Assembly: GCA_002633005.1 (NCBI GenBank)
Contig: NMRA01000566.1
Coordinates: forward strand, 161,654-225,653
DNA from: Phoronis australis
Lineage: Eukaryota > Phoronida > Phoronidae
Direction: 5' to 3'
DNA: 64,000 bases
Below are positions 54,301-64,000 of this stretch, in pieces. Made by a program: the position numbers and the translations under genes. Each line of letters opens with the position of its first letter. Position 1 is the first letter of the stretch. The notes under the pieces are model-generated. The model saw only the letters and a program-made list of their open reading frames with translations, ran no database searches and was not told the origin of the DNA.

Positions 54301-56539
54301 TTCCAGGAGATGTAGTTCCAGAAGATGTTGTAGTTCCAGGAAATGCTGTAGTTCCAGGAGATGCTGTAGTTCCTGGGGAGGCAGTAGTTCCAGGCATAGA
54401 AGTTCCACCACCTGGCTCCGAACAGTTGCACGTATGGCTACAGTTGCAAGTGCAATTACAAGCAACTTTGTCATGTGTATGACCAATGTCCCTTTTCTGA
54501 ACATCGGTAACTACCCCGGGCATGGACATGACCATTTTCATGAGGGTGACGTATGTCAGCAGCGTAACCTAGGTGAAAATAAATTGACATTTCTGCAAGA
54601 AAACATCGCAGAATTTCGTCAACTCATTGAGTCATTAACACTCCATCACCTGCGCTCCATCCCGAAATTTATCTTATAAAAAACGATGCTGTGTCTGTTC
54701 AACATCGTTCAATCTGAAGTGATCACTTTTATTTTGTATGTACACGAAGCTAGGTTACGTCGTCTCCACACAAAGCTAAGCCTTTGATTTGAGTTTGGGT
54801 GCATGATCCGTGTGATAAATATAATTACAACTATTCAGATCGTAAGATTGTGACATGCTAATGCAGTTAAACTTGAATTTCTATCGTCTATAGCATTAGC
54901 CGGTGGTTGACGTGTGTAGAGTATTGCGCGAAACAAAGCGAAACGAAACGAAACGAGACATAACGAGGCTTATTCAACAGCATAACTCTTCGAGGGAAAT
55001 ATGTTTACACATGTATGGCCACACAAGTATTACGCTTGCCCATTTAACATTTGTTTGAGTTGGTATATTTTGTTTCATTGAAATGCTGGCGATTCTAGCT
55101 TCCTCAAAGTTCTCTTCCACGTCGGAACAGCACGCGCTCTTAAATTTTACTTTCTGTAAAAATTCGTAAATGCTCGTTGCAACAATGAAGAGGAGGAATA
55201 TAGCATCGTCGGAAGTAAATATTGTCGTGAATGGCTGGTGAATTATTACAATTTACGTTTGTTTCCAGGCCAGTGCGTCACGTAACTTGATTCGCAAAAC
55301 GACGAAACAAAATTATAATGCACAGATTACTCCAGCGGAGATATCCTTTTAGGTCAGCAAGACACTGACAGTGAAATTGTGTTCAGTGCGCCCAGTAGTA
55401 CATTTCATTTTTTTTTCTCAAAACATGCATCACCGCTGAACTATGGAACAAGCCTAGCGTCACCTTTTGCAGAATCATTTCTGACAAGTGACCTTGTGCG
55501 CACCCAGCCTGAAAATGGGGGCTCGAATTTTTGAGAAGTTGTACCTTTTACTAAAAACGAGGTACCATCACAGCCATGAATTGTGCATTCGCCAAATTTA
55601 GATAGTGCCTGCCATTTTAGAGGACTTTTTTCGCGTTCTCTACTTTTTTCGAATTTTTTGTTTCTCTGAAGCGGACCTTTTGTCCACTTCGCCAAATAGG
55701 AGGGCTCGTTCGAGCCCTCCTAAGCCATCCAGAGTGCGCGGATGGTGACAACTAGTCATTGCGGACACGCTGACGCTTCAATAACACAGTCGGCGAATTG
55801 TCGAACAACAAAACAAATCTACGAAAGCCCAGTAGTGCCGTTTTGAAGTGAAGAAAAATATATTTTCTGGCGGGCACCACACAATCTTTTGGATGCTGCC
55901 GCTTAATTGAACTCTAGTGAAGACACAAGTGACTGAAAATAATTTTCTCATCAATACGTGGATGCGACAAGAATGCATGGACTTTCCGACGGTCTTCAAA
56001 TCCCTTCTTTCGGGAAATACGGTTCTTGACGCGTTACATGCTGCCAGCCTCTGACGGAACAACGTCCAGTCATATTTTGTTACATATTTTGCTAGGTCAT
56101 TTGCCACGCCAACGTCTCGTTCACCGTGACTTTAAATTTCCTATAGAAAAATGCATCTCTAGCAAGGCTCTCTTCATTTCGCATTGTTCCGATTTGGTTG
56201 TTTTCGAGAATGCATGTACTGTAAGCCTCGCAAAACAAAAAATAGTACAACGTACAATAGTGAGTTAGTGCGAAGTGCGGTAAAACGGTTATGGAAACGA
56301 ACGATGATTCACAGCAAAATCTCTATATATAAGTAGGTTTAAAAGAGACTTCTGAATACGTCATTATTTTTCTCTCATGTTGATACCTAAATCTTTACAG
56401 AATTGTGTTGAAAAATAGGAAATAAAGCATCAGTTTGTGAATAGAACTCATAATAAAACTTTAATGAGTGTAACACAAGTATTAAATTAATCCTTTAGGT
56501 AGAATTGCGTGAACAACTTACTGAAAGTATGAACTTCAT
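51317..56539 (-). CDS. Small secreted protein with PGTT repeats and Cys-rich C-terminus, three exons, 211 aa
   Basis: Exons: 56522-56539, 54123-54568, 51317-51488. The first has only six codons (MKFILS) and joins VTLLTYVTLMKMVMSMPG to make a good signal peptide. Residues about 35-60 form a Cys cluster (CNCTCNCSHTCNC). Residues about 62-105 are repeats of P-G-T-T-x-S, a mucin-like, probably O-glycosylated stretch. The C-terminal 105 residues are Cys-rich (CSDTDCQNN, KNCSKTTQK, ESICDVDREECRELD, GRCVTRR, RCGHPKDCPW) and end YECVCVPLGEQ. I do not recognise a family. The late C-x-C after a spaced Cys set recalls secreted cystine-knot ligands such as IL-17, but the diagnostic IL-17 residues are not visible. 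All junctions are in phase (636 nt with stop). The second intron holds a dead Penelope-like element in the same orientation. Confidence 0.7.
51538..51659. repeat. Short foldback element with 14-bp inverted ends
   Basis: CAGTGCTGTAGTGG at 51538 and CCACTGCAGCACTG at 51646 are inverted repeats with one mismatch. The 122-bp span also holds repeated TTACGTAC and TTACGCACC words. It lies about 50 bases upstream of the terminal exon of the PGTT/Cys-rich gene, in its intron. Confidence 0.7.
52321..52412. repeat. CATA/CATT-rich microsatellite
   Basis: An irregular run of CATA, CATTTA and ATGCATAC words within intron 2 of the PGTT/Cys-rich gene. A similar CA/TA-rich tract occurs at about 22590-22680 within a VWDE intron. 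Confidence 0.7.
53195..54025 (-). mobile_element. 5'-truncated, inactivated Penelope-like retroelement (RT end plus GIY-YIG endonuclease)
   Basis: Reading the minus strand from about 54025, FLHEISVNDKTPFLDVLI and SVYHKPTDKGICLHADSDCP match the C-terminal part of a Penelope-like reverse transcriptase. The frame at 53195-53716 continues FTCPAVECFRP, QNYIGHTVCSLSRRLSKHLQ and RTLESLLIMFEKPSLNEQ, a GIY-YIG endonuclease of the Penelope type. Two lesions disable it: a 29-bp tandem duplication (units at 53918 and 53947) shifts the frame, and an in-frame TAA lies at 53762-53764. Everything upstream in the reverse transcriptase is missing, as is common for 5'-truncated insertions. It lies in intron 2 of the PGTT/Cys-rich gene. 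Confidence 0.85.
55697..55722. repeat. Perfect short hairpin, 12-bp arms and 2-base loop
   Basis: TAGGAGGGCTCG and CGAGCCCTCCTA flank TT. It is isolated in the first intron of the PGTT/Cys-rich gene, with no poly-T or other element detected beside it. Confidence 0.85.
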
Positions 56540-58561
56540 CGCCAGGTGTTCCGACCGTAATGTAATCTGTGAAAATCGACTCGTTCCTGCTGCTTCACAT
56601 TTCTTGCATTGCCCTATTATATATGCATGTATTTGTGTACAGGGTTTTTCAAAACTGTCGGACACCAGTAGCTTCTTTATACAATGTAGGCAACTATCCA
56701 CGTCTGTGGCAAACAAAATGAAACGTGGGTTTTTAATGGTAAGTTTTCTGTTAATACTTGACAACCATGGGAGAGATAGAAAACCCCCTCTGGGAAACAA
56801 GATGACTGACGGTCAGTTGTCTGCTGGATCATCACGTCACTGTTACACATACATGTAAAGGGACAAGAATTGTGACAGGCCGACCGTCAAGAAGCCCAGA
56901 AGAAGACCGTCTTTATGTGTTTAACATATACGGACTGGCACGGTCAAATCAGTCGATCACAATTAGAAAGTGACAGTCCTCGAGCTGTGTGGGGCTATCT
57001 TTTAAGAACGCAAACACCGATGAAAATTTTGGCCAGCATCTCCAACTACGGTATATGGGAAAAGCACTCCGTAAATGAATATGCCGTAAACAAAAATGGT
57101 GACGCCATGTCAATAGCAGTTGAATTTTACAAAAACTATGCTATTCTGGAAAAAGACGCTGTATAATTATATTGTAAGTGTGCTAGTAACTTGTATGGTG
57201 GAATTGTTCAAGGACCCAGCCTATGATTCCTGTTTGAATCGGACGATCGGGCATGCCCAGTGGCGTCGTCTACGGTTTCGATTTGAGCATGCATAGCGGT
57301 TGCAAATGCGCGTGGTGGAAAACTAGGTCGAGTAAACAAGCCAATTTTTATATTTCCCTCTATATTCATCGGTAAAATGCATGTCTAAGTAGCAAGTACG
57401 ATAGCGAAACAGCGGTCCATCACAAATTTTTGCCATCAGCACCTGATAGTTCACGAAGTTAGCTTTTATCCCTCGGTTCTCTACCTCTCTGATCAACCGA
57501 TGCCGGCTTAATCTGTGATCACTCCGAACACATTGTTGCTATTTTCAGAAAACATAACGGGCACTTTCTTATCCATATACACTGTAAGACTTTATTCCCT
57601 TAGCATAGACTTGTCAAGAAGATCCTACACATGCACTGACATAAAGTTAAAGTGTTTAAAATCACTAATTTTATTATCAAAATGCTCTTAAAACAAACCC
57701 AAAATTCGACCAGGTGTCAAGTTAAATAGTACATTGCAAACACTGTCTGTTAATTAGCCGATATCGATGTGGGAGCATTTCATGGTCGAAACATACTACA
57801 TGAAGTCACGACAACCAACTGCAGCTTTAGTCATCATCCACTTCGCTTAGAATGAAAAGTCGTCAATTATTCCTGCTCAGATACTATATACTTTCCATCG
57901 CCGTTCTTGGCTTAACTCTTTTTTCCTTGTTGTTGTCGTATTCGTGGCTGTATTGGTTTTCCAACGCCAACGAGGTGTTACTGCTATATTTCGGGCGGCA
58001 ATTCTGACGGGAACACGAGGCAACTCTTAGAGCGATAAAATGAACACTTACGTGTTTTGGCGCCCAGTCTAATTTAAGCCAGAATGTCACTTACCTGTAC
58101 TAATCTAGTCACATATTACTAGGTGTAGCTTTAACCTCGCTTCCGAAGAAGACCTATTAGTTATTTTCTATTATAATGCACCGATTTTAAAAATTAAAAC
58201 ACAGCTAATACCCATTACACATTCGCCCAATAAATAAGCGACTAGCTCACGTCATTCTATGGCGGCACCATTACGGCTTGGATGTACCCAGGAATTCACT
58301 TGTCTATGATATTTTGGCGTGAACAGTGTATCCTTAGTCTCAGATTTTATATGATCAGTTTTGACCCTCATCGGCGCAATGGCTGTTTATTTAGTATATG
58401 CACCAAGTCAAGGCTACATGTACGCGGCCGGGGATCCGGCCTGAATGAGGATGAACGGGATCGTTCTACTGGTAGACAACACGACACGGCAGTAAACTGT
58501 ATTATGAACTTTTGAAGGCCGAGATGGCAGACGAGTTATATACATAAAGAACAGTTTTGTA
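56540..58561. other. Region upstream of the PGTT/Cys-rich gene
   Basis: The sequence right of 56539 is open on the minus strand for about 170 bases and is probably 5' untranslated region. Frames at 57884-58090 (minus) with a donor-like GTAAGT near 58048 could be an isolated exon, but no partner was found. Confidence 0.3.
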
Positions 58562-60963
58562 ACCGAGTCCTTTACCCAATGAGTTACTTGTAATAAGCCA
58601 AATTTTCCATCGTACTAGGGACAGAATAGACAATCTTTCTATTTATCCGATCATTGCCATTACCCACGGTGCAGCCTCAGTGACGTCAGAAGCTCTTTAG
58701 CCAATAGGAATTAACATCGGAAAAACACTTTCTTTATAAAAATGTGAAAGAATAATAAAGACGTGATTTGTGATATAGACTTTATCCATAAACTAAATTG
58801 CATTAAACATGCATGTTTTGTACTTCAGGAACCTCAGTTTAAGTTCTTCACCCCTACATCAAAGACTAAAATGCGGGTTAATTTTGAGCTGAACGGAATC
58901 CCATTTTTAGAAGTCAGATGCCTTTTCAATCCTGCTGCTTGGCCAAGTGGAGCAACTTTCTTACCTCAGGAACAAAGGGGAGTTCTACAGCTGCGTACTA
59001 CGGGGTGAACGTATTGCGAAGTCGACTAGTCACATGAGATATTGTAAATGTAGTCGCGTTTAGTGAGCATTAGAGCCATTCGACATCGTCATATGTTCTT
59101 GATACCATTTTCAGGGTACTTTGTGGAAAAGGTAGGCCAACGTGACGAAACGACATTCGATAGTATGTTTTATGTTATTTTCTGAGTGCTGCTCAGAAAC
59201 GCTACCGTTGACTAATAAAATGATTTGGCTCGGTCAATCGGTCTTAACCTACTTAAAAATATACATGTGATTCCATTATAAAAACGAGGCAGACGTGCAC
59301 CTTGCAAGTCAGTTCATTCCTGAGGCTATAAAAGACCAACCAAATTTCATCTTCCTCGGTTGGAAGTTTGTGGGAGGCAATTGGTCATTATTATACCAAC
59401 CCTTGTCTTCAGGATATAGTGCTTACCTCACTATTTTATTACCCTTGCCTAAATGAGACTATTATAATTTCAAGAGCATACCAGGTTAATACTGTTTTTC
59501 TAACTGTCGGGCACTCCTGAGGGAAGTACATACAGCACTGATATTTGCTCTTTTTGACATTTTTGGTGTCAGCAATTGCAAAATGCACTAATGCGCTTTT
59601 GCCTGGATTACAATAACTATTGCATATAAGATATGGGAAAGTAATTGAAACACTTATGCTTGACATATTATTTTTTCAATATGGGTAAAACAGTCATGAA
59701 TGAGAGCTGGTGCCTCGTGTGTCTGATATTTCATGACAGGTCTATTCCGTTGTATTCTCGGAANCGAGTCCTTTACCCAATGAGTTACTTGTAATAAGCC
59801 AAATTTTCCATCGTACTAGGGACAGAATAGACAATCTTTCTATTTATCCGATCATTGCCATTACCCACGGTGCAGCCTCAGTGACGTCAGAAGCTCTTTA
59901 GCCAATAGGAATTAACATCGGAAAAACACTTTCTTTATAAAAATGTGAAAGAATAATAAAGACGTGATTTGTGATATAGACTTTATCCATAAACTAAATT
60001 GCATTAAACATGCATGTTTTGTACTTCAGGAACCTCAGCTTAAGTTCTTCACCCCTACATCAAAGACTAAAATGCGGGTTAATTTTGAGCTGAACGGAAT
60101 CCCATTTTTAGAAGTCAGATGCCTTTTCAATCCTGCTGCTTGGCCAAGTGGAACAACTTTCTTACCTCAGGAACAAAGGGGAGTTCTACAGCTGCGTACT
60201 ACGGGGTGAACGTATTGCGAAGTCGACTAGTCACATGAGATGTTGTAAAGGTAGTCGCGTTTAGTGAGCATAAGAGCCATTCGACATCGTCATATGTTCT
60301 TGATACTATTTTCAGGGTACTTTGTGGAAAAGGTAGGCCAACGTGACGAAACGACATTCGATAGTATGTTTTATGTTATTTTCTGAGTGCTGCTCAGAAA
60401 CGCTACCGTTGACTAATAAAATGATTCGGCTCGGTCAATCGGTCTTAACCTACTTAAAAATATACATATGACTCCATTATAAAAACGAGGCAGACGTGCA
60501 CCTTGCAAGTCAGTTCATTCCTGAGGCTATAAAAGACCAACCAAATTTCATCTTCCTCGGTTGGAAGTTTGTGGGAGGCAATTGGTCATTACCATACCAA
60601 CCCTTGTCTTCAGGATATAGTGCTTACCTCACTATTTTATTACCCTCGCCTAAATGAGACTATTATAATTTCAAGAGCATACCAGGTTAATACTGTTTTT
60701 CTAAATGTCGGGCACTCCTGAGGGAAGTACATACAGCACTGATATTTGCTCTTTTTGACATTTTTGGTGTCAGCAATTGCAAAATGCACTAATGCGCTTT
60801 TGCCTGGATTACAATAACTATTGCATATAAGATATGGAAAAGTAATTGAAACACTTATGCTTGACATATTATTTTTTCAATATGGGTAAAACAGTCATGA
60901 ATGAGAGCTGGTGCCTCGTGTGTCTGATATTTCATGACAGGTCTATTCCGTTGTATTCTCGGA
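58562..60963. repeat. 1.2-kb tandem duplication with an N at the junction
   Basis: The unit from CGAGTCCTTTACCC to TTGTATTCTCGGAA is present twice, offset by about 1,201 bases, with only scattered substitutions (for example CCTCAGTTT against CCTCAGCTT). One N lies between the copies near 59764. No gene was recognised inside. The low divergence plus the N favours two haplotypes joined end to end over a true duplication. Confidence 0.85.
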
Positions 60964-62856
60964 AGCAAAAAAGCCTGTTGTTCGAGCGTGCCATTTTGTT
61001 TATTTAACCGTACGCGTGCAAAATCTTGGCAATGATTTTTTGAACATATGCAGGTTATGAAAAACATTGTAAGCATAGGAATCAAAAGATCATGCGAAGT
61101 TTACATTTTGAAAAATATTAGCCATCATTTTGCAAATCATTTTTTTCTATCAGCAAATTAGAGTGACGACAATGTTTTGGTGACACTGGAAACACACTTT
61201 CGTGAGCCAATTTAGTTGTCTTTTATCTCTTAAAATTTTAGAGCCTTGATCGATTTTCTCTTAGGTGACAACATTCAAAAGCTTAGGAAATTAATTCTAT
61301 TACTTTGTGTAAGCATGTGAAATGTGCTGGCTTTTGTTGACACTGCAAGACACTGGGCAACACAGAAAGCGGTCAATGAACACACGAAACTTGTAGTTTT
61401 GATCTCAAAACCCCAACTAGTATGGGCTTACTATGTATTAGCAGCCAACGCATTCACAGCTACAAAATACTCCCTATTCCAAAAATTGGGTACCCAATGG
61501 AAATCAACAGTTTTTTTGCACTTTAGAAAGGTCTGAGGGTAGCATAAATCTTCCAGCTGTGACTTGGCTTTTGAAAGCTGTAGAGTGATTATAAAAATTG
61601 CAGTTGTAAAATAGATTGGTCAGGGGCCAACAATTAGCTTCCTTTTTGTTAGAAACGGAATTAAAAAATTTAGCAGGTTGCTATTTTAGCCACCTGGCAT
61701 AGCAAAGTGATTCTCAAAATGCAGGCCAATCCACTACGGAAACAAATGTTCGGGGACGGCTTGGTCATCGGGCGGCTGCACCCTGGGAAGGCGCGGCCGG
61801 GAGTGTTGGGTGGCCCTGTAAAATGCGATGCTCGGGCGGGAGCTACCCCTGGTCCTCCAGGTATATTTGTGTCAGCACTGCCATGTAGTGCACTTTCCCT
61901 TGTAGTTAAGGTATAGCTGAGTCTGACAGGTGGGTGTGGTATGTTGTCAGTGGTGGGGCCTGTCATATACAGCGACCACAACTCCGGCTCTATGGTCGCC
62001 CAGGGTGTGGATGGGTTGCGAGCTTTGTGGGAGCGGTACTGCACTCCCCATCGTGAGGTATACAACCTGTCCCTAGGGTGATGTGCCCCAAGTCACACGT
62101 CTTGCCTGCACTCTGGAGGGGGGGGGTGTAAGCTTCAATAAATATGGAGGCAAATCCGAGAAAGGCATCGGTCCATTTCCCATTGGTTGCGACTACCTTT
62201 TTCCCACATTTCTTGCCACTCCTCTACCAGGGTCACGGCCCCCACGCGGGTGTGGCGGTGGGCAGGATTGTTCATGCATGAACAACCCTGCCCATGTGGC
62301 ACATAATGAGCCACAACACCACGTTCCGTACAATATATTTTTATCACTCCGGCTGGTCTGCTCACTCAGCTTGTACGGAACCTGCTTTGCAGGCTGTTAT
62401 AACCCAGTTGGCTGTTTGGTGTACCCACTTGGTACTTTATTATATGATATTTGCCCATTTGGCAGTTGTACCCGTTTGGTACATTAGTAACCTGTGCCAC
62501 TTAGTATTCGATACTTAATTACACATTGGGTATCCTAAATGTGTGTGTTATCTGTTGTAATTAAGGAACCCATCTGGTTCCTTCTGTGAAATAATCATTT
62601 GTAGAGCTGTGACTCTGAAATTCCCAATACAACCTAAAATATATATCATTGTAGTTTTATTTGTCCCCAACAAATGGTTAGGAGGAAAATTCGATTGTGC
62701 CTAAAATTGGTGAGTGCCACCTTACCACCTGCTATTAAAATGTAGATTAAAATCTATCATGGATACCAGAGTAGCCGTTTGAAATTTGCAGAAGCAGACC
62801 ATAGAACTCTCCCCCTGAAATTTCAACTCTGATCTCACGGCCACTGAGTGAGACAT
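60964..62856. other. Intergenic, with a GC-rich island at about 61740-62330
   Basis: The island stands out from AT-rich neighbours and has overlapping frames on both strands, but none shows a known domain. It contains the inverted pair GGGCAGGATTGTTCATGCAT and ATGAACAACCCTGCCC around 62262-62295. It may be part of a mobile element. Confidence 0.4.
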
Positions 62857-63004
62857 GTTTGCATTCCTTTGTTGCGGTGTGTGTATTTGTAATGGAATTT
62901 ACTGTCATTAAAACTTTTCGCAACTCGGTCGTTTGCATTCCTTTGTTGCGGTGTGTGTATTTGTAATGGAATTTACTGTCATTAAAACTTTTCGCAACTC
63001 GGTC
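62857..63004. repeat. 74-bp tandem duplication
   Basis: Two identical units start GTTTGCATTCCTTTGTTGCG at 62857 and 62931 and end CTTTTCGCAACTCGGTC. Copy identity appears complete, so the event is recent or an assembly artefact. Confidence 0.95.
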
Positions 63005-63333
63005 GTTTCTTAATCGAATTGCCAAAGAGTCATATCAGTAAAAATACCTTTTTCAGTTATTGATGATTATACCAGAGTAAAAGACAACTAATTTTATTCA
63101 CAAATAATTATCATTTCGCATACCTGACTGGTTTGAATATTTTTAATTCTAAAAAAACACTTTTTACATAATGAAAAAAATAACAGGTTGTAATATTAAC
63201 ATAAAAAGGAAATGAACCAGTTATGTTATTTAAATGACCACATGTACCTAAGACAAAGGTTTTAAAATAGGGATCCCTCACACTTTCTGTGAAAAATTTA
63301 GTAATGTATTCGTGAGAAATTTTGGTACATAAT

Positions 63334-63355
63334 TATATATATATATATATATATA
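63334..63355. repeat. AT dinucleotide microsatellite
   Basis: About eleven TA units within AT-rich intergenic sequence. Confidence 0.95.
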
Positions 63356-64000
63356 CATATATAAAACGTACCGAGATTGGCGCATTAATATTCGACATGA
63401 TTCCGCGTCTTGGTATCTGTCTATACGCGGAATAATGTACAGTGTGATATTACTTCATCTACCCCAATCGAGGTACGTTTACTATTTATCCCATGCGCTT
63501 CGAATTACTATTTTTTTCATTTTTTGGCAGTTTTTGTAAAAACTTCATTCAGACTGTTCACGTGGCGGATCACATTCAATGTGTATGTACATGCGCGTTA
63601 GGTTGCAATACCTTGTTCTTCTGAAGTGTTACTGAAGTGCTAGGTTACTACTTATCGACCATACTTAAATGTTTCTAACATAACGCGGCAAAAATTTATG
63701 TACATGTAAGCCGCGCAGGAGATTTGGGTCGTTTTTCTACACTTAACGCCTTTTCTGTTGTCCAAGCGCGTGGAGACGTTCAGGCCATGGCTTTAGTCAT
63801 CTGGGTGTGGTCCCATCGCGACGTCTGCACATCCGTCTCATCTAATGGCATAGATCTGTTCGTCGTTTGTTGCAGAGAGGTCTGTCATCGGATCCGACTC
63901 GATCGGTTTTGACCTGTGGTCCGTCGCTTTCTGATGATGAGGTCACTTGACCCTTTATCTGAGGCGCTGGCTTCGTCTGAGCCAATGTTTTCTCTTACTC
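63356..64000. other. Window end, no feature recognised
   Basis: Short open frames only, with no splice-compatible exon or domain identified. Confidence 0.4.

Noticed and set aside
54187..54504. Leu- and Trp-rich repetitive frames at the PGTT repeat
   Set aside because: They are shadows of the same DNA repeat; only the PGTT frame has a signal peptide and in-phase splice partners.
57884..58090. Possible exon encoding a tyrosine-containing tail (ENQYSHEYDNNKEK)
   Set aside because: A donor and several AGs are present, but no partner exon or family match could be found.
61670..62065. 131-codon minus-strand frame in the GC-rich island
   Set aside because: GC-rich DNA yields long chance frames on both strands. 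No motif, start context or splice partner was seen.
62747..63025. Minus-strand frame ending VEISGGEFYGLLLQISNGYS, reminiscent of a Reeler-type strand
   Set aside because: Most of the frame is produced by the 74-bp tandem duplication and no partner exon or acceptor is evident. The resemblance is short.

Overview
This looks like nuclear DNA from an animal, most likely a marine invertebrate deuterostome (hemichordate, cephalochordate or echinoderm type). The evidence is AT-rich sequence with many short exons split by GT-AG introns, frequent ACATGTA words, a high load of degraded DNA transposons and a Penelope-like element, and two secreted-protein families (fibrinogen-related and VWDE) that are prominent in such animals. 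There are no bacterial operons, and I recognised no rRNA or tRNA gene and no CRISPR array. The species assignment is inference. Nearly every open frame over 60 codons is a chance frame, because the real coding sequence sits in exons of 18 to 450 bases. I built the gene models by eye from splice sites and reading phase.

Layout. 1-6.85 kb: intergenic, with repeats only. 6.85-11.34 kb, minus strand: a complete six-exon gene for a secreted fibrinogen-related protein of about 285 residues. 14.13-38.09 kb, minus strand: the main gene, a 23-exon VWDE-like gene encoding a secreted protein of about 1,115 residues. Its order is signal peptide, D8C domain, VWDE-type middle region, VWD domain, EGF-like module, TIG-like region, Cys module, Thr-rich linker and two tandem Cys-rich repeats. 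All 22 introns join in phase. Introns of this gene hold a PIF/Harbinger element (16.95-18.25 kb), a TTAA-flanked element (35.05-36.19 kb) and a small hairpin repeat. 38.1-51.3 kb: repeats, a broken transposon-type protein gene (42.3-43.2 kb), a hAT-like MITE, paired hairpin repeats and one orphan Cys-rich terminal exon. 51.3-56.5 kb, minus strand: a three-exon gene for a small secreted protein with Pro-Gly-Thr-Thr repeats and a Cys-rich C-terminus that I could not place in a family; a dead Penelope-like element lies in its second intron. 56.5-64 kb: no gene recognised. A 1.2-kb tandem duplication with an N at its junction probably reflects two haplotypes joined in assembly.

The three intact gene models all lie on the minus strand and all encode secreted, disulphide-rich proteins with modular or repetitive extracellular domains. 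Nothing in the sequence shows that they act together. The most unusual items are the small PGTT/Cys-rich protein, the C-terminal Cys repeats of the VWDE-like protein, and a family of roughly 70-bp nested-palindrome elements scattered through the window.
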